Part shown: positions 18,350 through 25,104 of the stretch, piece by piece | How the letters are laid out: the number at the start of each line of letters is the position of its first letter | Numbering within the stretch: the first letter of the stretch is position 1 | NCBI GenBank assembly: GCA_934447715.1 | Contig: CAKSER010000004.1 | Coordinates: 1 to 64,000 of the forward strand | Length of the DNA: 64,000 nucleotides | Reading direction: 5' to 3' | DNA from: an uncultured Eubacteriales bacterium | GTDB taxonomy: Bacteria; Bacillota; Clostridia; Oscillospirales; CAG-272 | Made by a program: the position numbers and the translations under genes | Notes under the pieces: model-generated | Told to the model about the DNA's origin: nothing | Databases searched by the model: none | Seen by the model: only the letters and a program-made list of their open reading frames with translations

Positions 18350-19045
18350 TTACAGTCTGGTTGAGTATCCGTTCTGTCTTGCAAGAACATATTTGCTTAC
18401 AGACAGCTCGCTGCGGTCGACCGAGTTTATCAGCTGCTTGATATAGTCAAGCAGAAATCCGTTGAATTTGACCTCGAGAACAACATCATACGGATCCAGC
18501 ACCGGATTCATATTCAGCTTCTCGCTGAAGATATCAAAGCAGCTTTCGGTGGATACAATCCGGTTGTCAAAGGTCACGCGGATCTTGTTTTCCTTTGCGA
18601 TAAATGCCTTGCGGTTGTATTCGACAATCGTCTTCGGCTGATAGCATCTTGAATGCATCATGGCATAGCATTCCGCGGCAAACGGCTCATCGTAAGAGAG
18701 CAGCGGAGAATAATCTCCCTGCGTCAGGCGGATTGCATCCGGTCTGCTTAGCTTAAGAGATCTCTTAAGCTGGCTTGCCCCCTGCTTCTGCTTCATTTCA
18801 AGCATCGCAAAGTCGGATCTCGGATCGTAGCAGCGCAGACGGATCTTACGTCTTAACTCTATACCTGCCTGCTTTTCAAAAAAGTCTCCGTCGTAAACAG
18901 TGTCAAAGTAAAGCGAACGGATGGTATATCCGTGGATTCCGTTGTGCGGATCGGAAATCATCACGCCCTCCAAACGGTGGGAAAGGGCAATAAACTCGTC
19001 AACGCTGATTAAAAACTTCTTTTCTTCTCTTAATACGCGGTTCAA
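18350..19045 (-). CDS. VTC-domain protein (polyphosphate polymerase-like)
   Basis: A 231-residue soluble protein. TTG 19045 is the start, since AGGAGGTG at 19058-19051 lies five bases before it. Triphosphate tunnel features of the VTC fold are visible: REEKK near the N-terminus, SLYFDT, KIRLRCY, EMKQK, EYNRKAF, VTFDNR and LEVKFNG, giving the inward-pointing Lys, Arg and Glu. In yeast Vtc4 this domain makes polyphosphate from ATP. Bacterial single-domain forms are not biochemically settled. It is the first gene after the cyclic-di-GMP riboswitch and its terminator, so it marks the start of the regulated operon. Confidence 0.87.
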   Translation of the reverse strand: MNRVLREEKKFLISVDEFIALSHRLEGVMISDPHNGIHGYTIRSLYFDTVYDGDFFEKQAGIELRRKIRLRCYDPRSDFAMLEMKQKQGASQLKRSLKLSRPDAIRLTQGDYSPLLSYDEPFAAECYAMMHSRCYQPKTIVEYNRKAFIAKENKIRVTFDNRIVSTESCFDIFSEKLNMNPVLDPYDVVLEVKFNGFLLDYIKQLINSVDRSELSVSKYVLARQNGYSTRL

Positions 19046-19060
19046 AAAAACACCTCCTAA

Positions 19061-19096
19061 AATAAACTGACCGCACCGTATAGATGTGCGGTCAGT
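19061..19096 (-). terminator. Riboswitch expression-platform terminator
   Basis: ACTGACCGCAC and GTGCGGTCAGT form a perfect 11-bp stem with a nine-base loop, followed by TTATTTT on the minus strand. It ends two bases before the AGGAGG of the VTC gene, so it must be disabled for the operon to be expressed. It lies directly downstream of the cyclic-di-GMP aptamer. Confidence 0.85.
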
Positions 19097-19106
19097 CGAT
19101 CATACG

Positions 19107-19195
19107 AAAATCGTTTTGCGGACTCGTCCGCTATAAAAACATTCCGGTTAGACACTAAACTTTGCGTCCCTGCTTTTCAACAGGTTTGCCGATTC
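19107..19195 (-). promoter_or_regulatory. Class I cyclic-di-GMP riboswitch (GEMM-I) aptamer
   Basis: On the minus strand the conserved core GGCAAACC (19190-19183) leads into a six-pair stem CCTGTT/AGCAGG capped by a GAAA tetraloop (19178-19175). It is followed at once by GGGACGCAAAG (19170-19160), the hallmark of GEMM-I RNA. The third helix with a CTAA/TATAG receptor-like bulge follows at 19154-19130. GAATCG (from 19194) and CGATTT (near 19113) can close P1. The aptamer leads the VTC-DUF4956-CotH-hydrolase-HEAT-synthase-EAL operon. Whether the ligand turns it on or off cannot be told by eye. Confidence 0.92.
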
Positions 19196-19281
19196 AAATT
19201 TTCACAGCAATGCCTCATCGAACTCAATAAAACGCACAACACATGCGGCATTTCGGGTTCGGTCAAGCACGTTGCCGTATT

Positions 19282-19310
19282 ATTTTACCAGATCAGCCGG
19301 CAAAAAGCAA
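19282..19310 (-). promoter_or_regulatory. Promoter of the riboswitch operon (proximal)
   Basis: TTGCTT (19310-19305) and TAAAAT (19287-19282) are 17 bases apart, with a TG one base before the -10 box. Transcription would begin near 19275, about 80 bases before the aptamer. Confidence 0.65.
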
Positions 19311-19343
19311 GAGAAAACCTGTTTTTTGTCATCTTTTATATCA

Positions 19344-19372
19344 ATTATATCAATATATCCTCTATATTGCAA
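19344..19372 (-). promoter_or_regulatory. Promoter of the riboswitch operon (distal)
   Basis: TTGCAA (19372-19367) and TATAAT (19349-19344) are 17 bases apart on the minus strand, just past the stop of the diguanylate cyclase gene. It would give a second, longer leader through the same riboswitch. Confidence 0.65.
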
Positions 19373-19379
19373 TATATCT

Positions 19380-20459
19380 TCACTGTCTGCTTTCCTCCGA
19401 ACGCTTTTTGTCGGAATACATTTTTTCGTCAGCGACCCGAATCGCCTCGGATATCTCCGCTTTTCCCGGTTCAAAGGATGCACAGCCTACTGATACCGAC
19501 AGCCTTCTGCCGCATTTCTCCTGCTTTGAAAAAAGTAGCCGTTCAAACTCCTCCTTCAGCTCGTCAAGGTTGCAATAATAAATCATCCGGTCGATGATAA
19601 CGCAGAATTCGTCTCCTCCGATCCTATAGCAGAGCCCCTTTCTTCCGTACACCGCTCTGATTGAGTCGGCAACATGCTTAAGGCACATATCTCCTGCGCT
19701 GTGCCCGTAGCTGTCGTTGATGCTCTTGAAATTGTTGATATCGAATAAAAGAATATATGCGCGCCTTTTAAGAGACTGCGTGTACACCTCATATGATCTG
19801 CGGTTTAAAAGTCCGGTAAGCGGATCCACCTGATAGATCATGTTGCAATAATAGGTATAAAACAGAATTACGCCGATTGCAACCGTGAGCCAGACAATCT
19901 TCACATTGCTGTCGATAACCTGAAAAACCGTGCCGGCAAGGATGAAAACAAGTATCATGGCAAGCGAAAGAGAATTGCGGTTCTGATATTCCACACTGAA
20001 TCTGACCGTTATAAACGAAGCATACAGAACGTTCAGAAAGGCAAAGAAATAGTAGATAAAATAAAGGCTGCCGTGGCTGTACACATTCTGTCCGTCAACA
20101 GAAAAAACAAATCCAAAAAAGAGCGAAAGCGTCTCAAAGGCAGCATTTGCACAGGCGAAGGCTGCGGCAAATTTCTTAAGACCTGTCTTTGGGAAAACAT
20201 CGGCAAGCACAAGCGGTATAATCGGGGTAAGACAAAGCTCAATATATTTTAAAGCAACATGAAGCGGTCTTGTTGAAATCGGAGCACCTTCAAGCATTGC
20301 GCCGAAAAATTCAGCACATGTACAAGCCATAATCAAAAATGAGGCAATAATAAATCTTCTTTTTTGCAGCCCGGTAAGAACCTTGTTCTTGACAACAAGA
20401 ATGCTTAAGGTAAGCAGTGACAAAAATGTTGTAATTACAGAGCAGATATATGTTCTCAT
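19380..20459 (-). CDS. Membrane diguanylate cyclase (GGDEF domain)
   Basis: ATG 20459 has GAGGGG five bases upstream and is preferred over farther in-frame codons that lie in the upstream gene. The 359-residue protein has about seven membrane helices in the first 215 residues (histidine-kinase-like 7TM type) and a C-terminal GGDEF domain. FDINNFKSIND and YRIGGDEF show an intact catalytic site that makes cyclic-di-GMP from two GTP. The residues before the GGDEF motif (YGRKGLCYR) lack the RxxD inhibitory site, so product inhibition may be weak. It follows the other cyclase by 16 bases and forms an operon with it. Confidence 0.9.
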   Translation of the reverse strand: MRTYICSVITTFLSLLTLSILVVKNKVLTGLQKRRFIIASFLIMACTCAEFFGAMLEGAPISTRPLHVALKYIELCLTPIIPLVLADVFPKTGLKKFAAAFACANAAFETLSLFFGFVFSVDGQNVYSHGSLYFIYYFFAFLNVLYASFITVRFSVEYQNRNSLSLAMILVFILAGTVFQVIDSNVKIVWLTVAIGVILFYTYYCNMIYQVDPLTGLLNRRSYEVYTQSLKRRAYILLFDINNFKSINDSYGHSAGDMCLKHVADSIRAVYGRKGLCYRIGGDEFCVIIDRMIYYCNLDELKEEFERLLFSKQEKCGRRLSVSVGCASFEPGKAEISEAIRVADEKMYSDKKRSEESRQ

Positions 20460-20475
20460 AACATCCCCTCTTTTT

Positions 20476-21621
20476 TCAGGCCGTGCAGACCGTAACGGTG
20501 TTTTTGCCTTTTGATTTGGAAAGGTAAAGGGCTCGATCCGCCTTGTCAATAATCTCATGCATGTTAACATCAAGCGGATTAAGAGCCACACAGGCTCCGG
20601 CACTCACGGTAACTCCGACCTCCTTTTCATTATATGAAACTCGATTCTGTTCGACCTTACGCCGGATGCTCTCCGCAATCTCACCGGTATCGTGATCGCA
20701 GCGCATGACAATCAAAAACTCCTCTCCGCCCCATCTGCAGCAGTAGCAGTGATCACACACGGTTTCCTTGAGAATTTCCGCAATGCTTTTAAGAATCTCA
20801 TCGCCGCATTCGTGCCCGTAGGCATCGTTTACGTTCTTGAAATCGTCAACGTCGACAATAATAACCGAAGCGCCGCTCTTTTCACATGCCGGGGTCGAAA
20901 ACGCCTTCTTGAGATACTCTTCTATGCCGTATCTGTTATATAAGCCGGTCAGCTGATCGTGACAGTACAGAAAGTTATATTTTTCCTTTGCCTGTTCCAG
21001 CTGGAGCTGGGTTTCCTTACGCACCATTTCGATAAGCAGCGAGGTGACATAAACCGAGCAGTAAAGAAGCGGAAAGCGCAGCATAAACACCTCTGTGTAG
21101 CTGTACATCAAAAGCGATCTGCCAAACGGGATCCAAAAGAAGAAAACAATCACTCCGAGCGTGACCGCCGAAAACACCGTACCCTTTTTAATTCCGAAGG
21201 TAAGCAGCGCGAAGCTAGGAACAAGACATATCCAGAGCGCACTGAAGCCGCTCGGAATTCCGCTTATCAAAAATGCAAGCATCAGCGAAAGCGATTCTGC
21301 GCAGAACACATAATACACAAGCTTCTCGTTCATCTTGAACAGATGCAGTGCCAGGATATTTAAAAGGCAAAGGGCAAAAAAGGAAATGGTAAAAATAAAC
21401 AGGATATTTTCGGACGTAAAAAGATTTACGACGCTCATTGCAAGCGACGACAGCGACAGTGCCGCATTCAAAAAGCAAAAGATCATCCTTTGTCTTGATT
21501 TGTCGGATGTGACCGATATCTTGATCCATTCCGACACCTTTTTATGAATACGGACCGGATTCAGCTTTTCAATTTTCCCTTTTTCCGTTTTTTCTTTATC
21601 CATCTTTCTCTTTTCCGCCAT
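20476..21621 (-). CDS. Membrane diguanylate cyclase (GGEEF signature)
   Basis: A 381-residue protein. A charged N-terminal tail (rich in Lys and Glu) precedes about six membrane helices (45-210), a short coiled coil and a GGDEF domain with VDVDDFKNVND and CRWGGEEF intact. No RxxD inhibitory site precedes the signature, only CDHCYCC. It is first in a two-cyclase operon with a promoter at 21752-21780. No strong ribosome binding site precedes ATG 21621; an in-frame ATG six codons later is an alternative. It lies upstream of the riboswitch operon on the same strand and is a likely source of its ligand. Confidence 0.9.
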   Translation of the reverse strand: MAEKRKMDKEKTEKGKIEKLNPVRIHKKVSEWIKISVTSDKSRQRMIFCFLNAALSLSSLAMSVVNLFTSENILFIFTISFFALCLLNILALHLFKMNEKLVYYVFCAESLSLMLAFLISGIPSGFSALWICLVPSFALLTFGIKKGTVFSAVTLGVIVFFFWIPFGRSLLMYSYTEVFMLRFPLLYCSVYVTSLLIEMVRKETQLQLEQAKEKYNFLYCHDQLTGLYNRYGIEEYLKKAFSTPACEKSGASVIIVDVDDFKNVNDAYGHECGDEILKSIAEILKETVCDHCYCCRWGGEEFLIVMRCDHDTGEIAESIRRKVEQNRVSYNEKEVGVTVSAGACVALNPLDVNMHEIIDKADRALYLSKSKGKNTVTVCTA

Positions 21622-21751
21622 CTATACTTTTATACGCTTTTACGCACCTTTATGCCTTAACCGGCCGCAGCAGCCTGTTTTAATCGGTTTAAAAGGCTTT
21701 ACCTACGCCGAGCCGTATCAAATTGCAGCTTAAGCTCTTATTTTTTTCTTT

Positions 21752-21780
21752 ATAGTAGCACAATATTTTCCGGTTGTAAA
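21752..21780 (-). promoter_or_regulatory. Sigma-A promoter of the diguanylate cyclase operon
   Basis: TTTACA (21780-21775) and TACTAT (21757-21752) are 17 bases apart on the minus strand. Confidence 0.7.
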
Positions 21781-21844
21781 GGAAAAAGCGATCGGAATGC
21801 AGCTTAAAATGCGTCTTTTTGTCAAAATTCCGTTCAGATATGCC

Positions 21845-21868
21845 ACAGTTCGGTCGCAGCCGAACTGT
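21845..21868. repeat. Perfect palindrome upstream of the cyclase promoter
   Basis: ACAGTTCGG and CCGAACTGT form a 9-bp inverted repeat with a six-base spacer. There is no T run on either side, so it looks more like a protein binding site than a terminator. Confidence 0.5.
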
Positions 21869-21891
21869 AAAAATCAGATATCGGCAGACAG

Positions 21892-21928
21892 AAAAACACG
21901 GCACAGCCCTTCATCGCGGCCATGCCGT
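21892..21928 (-). terminator. Terminator downstream of the ROK kinase gene
   Basis: On the minus strand ACGGCA pairs with TGCCGT, extended by GCC/GGC, and GTTTTTC follows. It lies about 140 bases past the stop codon. Confidence 0.65.
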
Positions 21929-22067
21929 ATTAAGGACTGTAAATAACCTCAGTCCGGACAAAACTTTAGATCAGACCGCCGCATTCCAATCATCGCAGAC
22001 AGTCAAGCCGCCATATCCGGCTGCCATGCCCCACCGTCATGCCGTCCGATTTGCCTTAAATGCCGAC

Positions 22068-23018
22068 TCAGAGTCCGAGGGCAGCTGCGCCGATGATTCC
22101 TGCATCGTTGCGGAGCTTTGCTATCATTATCTTTGTTTTCTTCGAGCCGTCTCTTGTGTACTGCTCTCTTTCAACCTTTTCGTTTATGAGGTTGATAAGA
22201 TAATCTCTCTCGTTTGAAATTCCGCCGCCGATTGTGATTACCTCTGGCTGGAAAATGTTGATCATATTGACAAGTCCGCAGACAAGATAGTCAACATAAC
22301 GGCCAACCACCTCATAGCCTGCCTTATCTCCTGCACGTCTTGCATCGAATGCGGTTCTTGCGGTTGCGTTTTCGATGTTGCCGTCGCACATCTTCCACAT
22401 TTCGGAATCCTTTGCGGTCTCCATCTTTTCCTTTGTCATCTTTACAAGTGCGGTTGCGGATGAGTATGCCTCCCAGCAGCCCTTTCTTCCGCAGTTGCAC
22501 TGTCTGCCGTTATATTCGATTACAACATGACCGAGCTCGCCGCCTGCATAGTTGAAGCCGGAATAAATCTTGTGGTTGATTACAATTCCTCCGCCGAGTC
22601 CGGTTCCGAGGGTGATCATAAGCGAATCGGCAACTCCCTTGGATGCGCCGATCATAGACTCTCCGAGGGCTGCGGCGTTTGCGTCGTTTTCAAGATAAAC
22701 GTTCTCAACATCCACATGCTTTTTAAGCTCATCCCTGATGTTGTAATTTACAAACGGAAGATTGCAGATATACGAGATAACTCCCTGTTCCGGATCAACC
22801 GCTCCGGGCGCTGCAATTCCCACGCTCTTGATGTCCTTTGATGTAAGCCCTGCCTCGCTTATAAGCTTGTTGCAAAGAGCTCCCATGTCCTTTACGATTT
22901 CGTCAGACTCTCTCTGTGCAAGGGTAGGCACGCTTCCTTTCTTAATGATGTTGAAATTTTCATCTACGATTCCGACGGCAATATTTGTTCCGCCGAGATC
23001 AACTCCGATATTGTACAC
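22068..23018 (-). CDS. glcK: ROK-family glucokinase
   Basis: A 316-residue cytosolic kinase that phosphorylates glucose with ATP. DLGGTN at 7-12 is the phosphate-binding loop. LENDANAAALGE at 109-120 carries the catalytic Asp. The ROK zinc site is present as GHVVIEYN and CNCGRKGCWE (His164, Cys174, Cys176, Cys181). There is no N-terminal helix-turn-helix, so it is a kinase rather than a NagC-type repressor. GTG 23018 is the start, with AAAGGA ten bases before it. It may phosphorylate glucose released by the GH3 and other glycosidases. A related hexose specificity is possible. Confidence 0.88.
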   Translation of the reverse strand: MYNIGVDLGGTNIAVGIVDENFNIIKKGSVPTLAQRESDEIVKDMGALCNKLISEAGLTSKDIKSVGIAAPGAVDPEQGVISYICNLPFVNYNIRDELKKHVDVENVYLENDANAAALGESMIGASKGVADSLMITLGTGLGGGIVINHKIYSGFNYAGGELGHVVIEYNGRQCNCGRKGCWEAYSSATALVKMTKEKMETAKDSEMWKMCDGNIENATARTAFDARRAGDKAGYEVVGRYVDYLVCGLVNMINIFQPEVITIGGGISNERDYLINLINEKVEREQYTRDGSKKTKIMIAKLRNDAGIIGAAALGL

Positions 23019-23091
23019 TTTGGGTATGTCCTTTCTTAGCCCCTTCGGGCGTTATAGTTAATAATTAAATTCGAATGTATCTTAAAGCCGA

Positions 23092-23559
23092 TCAGTCTTC
23101 TTTTTTGTTCTGTGCGGCAAGCAAATCGCGAATTTCGGTAAGAAGCTTTTCCGGGGTAACCTCGTTCTTCTTCTTTTCCTCCTCCTCGAGCCTCTTTGCC
23201 TCGGCTGCTGCCTTTTCGGCTTCTATCTTCTTTTTGTTTGCAATGCTGGTCGCTTTTGCAATAATCTTTACTGCAATAAAGACCGAAATTGCAACGATGA
23301 AGAAGTAGATAATGTTCTGAATAAACTGGCCGTATTTCAATGCATTTTCCACGGTTCCGTCTTCCGCCTGCTTCAGAACAATCTGCATGCTCGAAAAGTC
23401 GAGACCGCCGGTAAGAAGTCCTATAAGCGGCATGATGATATCGCTTACAAGAGAGTTTACTATCGACCCGAAGGCACCGCCGATGATTACACCGATTGCC
23501 ATGTCGACAACATTGCCCTTGAAAGCAAATTTCTTGAATTCTTCAATAATTTTTTTCAT
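23092..23559 (-). CDS. mscL: Large-conductance mechanosensitive channel MscL
   Basis: A 155-residue channel that opens under membrane tension to release solutes after osmotic downshock. The N-terminal helix and first membrane segment (EFKKFAFKGNVVDMAIGVIIG) are diagnostic. The second membrane segment is at about 80-105. The C-terminal coiled helix (rich in Ala, Glu and Lys) is longer than usual. It lies 73 bases upstream of glcK on the same strand. Confidence 0.95.
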   Translation of the reverse strand: MKKIIEEFKKFAFKGNVVDMAIGVIIGGAFGSIVNSLVSDIIMPLIGLLTGGLDFSSMQIVLKQAEDGTVENALKYGQFIQNIIYFFIVAISVFIAVKIIAKATSIANKKKIEAEKAAAEAKRLEEEEKKKNEVTPEKLLTEIRDLLAAQNKKED

Positions 23560-23783
23560 CGCTTCGCCTTTCTCGGAATTAAAAATCGATTAAATTTATT
23601 TTATCATACCGAAAAAAGCATGTCAAGAAAAATCGCCAATATTTATTATATTTTTTGCCTTTTACCGTCCTTACGAAAAGCAGTGCAGCAAAACATGCAA
23701 AAAACAGCGGCGAATGCACCGATTTCCTCTATTTCGGTAAACACGGCAGGAGCCTGTTTTAACCGATTTATTAATAGCAGCGC

Positions 23784-23819
23784 AAAAAAGCGCACCGAGC
23801 CGAAAACGGTCTGTGCGCT
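23784..23819 (-). terminator. Terminator of the aminotransferase gene
   Basis: GCGCAC and GTGCGC form the stem, with an inner CCG/CGG pair set, followed on the minus strand by TTTTTT. A T run on the plus side makes it potentially bidirectional. Confidence 0.8.
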
Positions 23820-23853
23820 CTGTTGTTTTTTTAAATCGGGTGGGGCTTTTTTC

Positions 23854-25032
23854 TTATTTTACTATTTTTGAAAGAGTATATATTCCCTTTTCGATCTCTT
23901 CGTCTGTCGGAACAGAGTAGTTCAGTCTGAACGAGCTTGATTTTGCCGACATGTCGCAGTTGAATGCCGTTCCGGGAACGACAAAGACCTTCGCCTCGGC
24001 TGATTTTTTCATAAATTCGTCAAGACTTATTCTGTCGGGCAGGGTGCACCACAAGAACAGTCCGCCCTCCGGCACGGTATGCTTTACATCCTGCGGCATG
24101 TATTTATCAAGGCAGTCAACCATCAGCGACGCCTTATGGAAATAAAGCTTGCGTATTTTATCAAGATGTCCCTCAAGATCAAACTCTGTCATGAAGCTGT
24201 GGCAGATCATCTGGAAGAATATATTCGTGTGAACATCCTCCACCTGCTTTGCAACGATCATTTTCTGTGCAACAGGCTCCGGCGCGCAGAAGAATCCAAC
24301 CCTCATTCCGGCAGAAAGAATCTTCGAAAACGAGCCGCAGTATATAACTCTTCCGTCCTCATCAAAGCTCTTTATCGTCGGGACATCGGTACCCGAAAAT
24401 CTCAGTTCTCCGTAGGGATTGTCCTCGATTATAAGAAGATCGTATTTTCTTGCAAGCTCATATACCGCTTTTCTCTTTTCGAAGGAGGTTGTAATTCCGG
24501 ACGGGTTCTGGAAGGTCGGAATAAGGTACAGCATCCTGACCCTCGGGTTATCCTTTATCAGCCTCTCGGTCATTTCGATATCGATTCCGTCCTCGCACAT
24601 CTCAGCCCCGAGCGGTGTAACACCGAGAGAGCGGAACGCATTGAGCGCCCCGATAAACGAAGGATTTTCGCAGATGATCGCATCCCCCTCATCACAGACT
24701 GCCTTGCAGGCAAGCTCGATTCCCTGCTGTCCTCCGGATGTGATCACGGTTATGTTTTTTTCTGTGTCTATTTTAAATTTCGAGCGAAGCCGCAGGGCAA
24801 CATCCTCGCGCAGCTTCGGATAGCCCTCTGTCACGCTGTACTGAAGTGCCGTTGTCGGGTCCTCTCTTAATATTCTTTCGGATGTTTTTGCAATAAAATC
24901 CACCGGAAACGATTCGGGGGACGGATTTCCGGCAGCAAGCGAAATTGCTCCCGGAGCGCCGAGACTTTTAAAGATCTCTCTTATTGCGGAGGGCTTCATC
25001 TCCCTCATTTTCTTTGAAATATAGTATTCCAT
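23854..25032 (-). CDS. PLP-dependent aminotransferase, class I/II (2-aminoadipate/aromatic type)
   Basis: A 392-residue fold-type I enzyme. The N-terminus ISLAAGNPSPESFPVD matches the LysN/MocR-type subgroup. The cofactor lysine lies in YCGSFSKILSAGMRVGF. IIEDNPYGELRF holds the Asp and Tyr that contact the PLP ring, and FRLNYSVP gives the Arg that binds the substrate carboxylate. It transfers amino groups from amino acids to 2-oxoglutarate. It lacks the winged-helix domain of MocR regulators, so it is an enzyme. The exact substrate is not readable. The terminator at 23784-23819 ends the unit. Confidence 0.87.
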   Translation of the reverse strand: MEYYISKKMREMKPSAIREIFKSLGAPGAISLAAGNPSPESFPVDFIAKTSERILREDPTTALQYSVTEGYPKLREDVALRLRSKFKIDTEKNITVITSGGQQGIELACKAVCDEGDAIICENPSFIGALNAFRSLGVTPLGAEMCEDGIDIEMTERLIKDNPRVRMLYLIPTFQNPSGITTSFEKRKAVYELARKYDLLIIEDNPYGELRFSGTDVPTIKSFDEDGRVIYCGSFSKILSAGMRVGFFCAPEPVAQKMIVAKQVEDVHTNIFFQMICHSFMTEFDLEGHLDKIRKLYFHKASLMVDCLDKYMPQDVKHTVPEGGLFLWCTLPDRISLDEFMKKSAEAKVFVVPGTAFNCDMSAKSSSFRLNYSVPTDEEIEKGIYTLSKIVK

Positions 25033-25104
25033 ATTGATATTCGCCTCTTATAAGCCGGCTCGTTTTAGCATGGCAGAATAACCCTTTAAAGCCGGTTTTA
25101 TGCC

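Larger units (their letters stand above)
21622..22067. other. 446-base intergenic region upstream of the diguanylate cyclases
   Basis: It contains the ROK gene terminator (21892-21928), a perfect palindrome (21845-21868) and the cyclase promoter (21752-21780) with a leader of about 125 bases. The leader has short complementary stretches (AACCG with CGGTT) but lacks the sequence hallmarks of either cyclic-di-GMP riboswitch class. No gene is seen. Confidence 0.6.

Noticed and set aside
21622..21745. Cyclic-di-GMP riboswitch in the leader of the diguanylate cyclases
   Set aside because: Neither the GGCAAACC/GGGACGCAAAG core of class I nor the class II pattern is present.
24079..24870. Plus-strand frame of 263 codons opposite the aminotransferase
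   Set aside because: The minus strand encodes an intact PLP enzyme with the cofactor lysine motif; this is its shadow.
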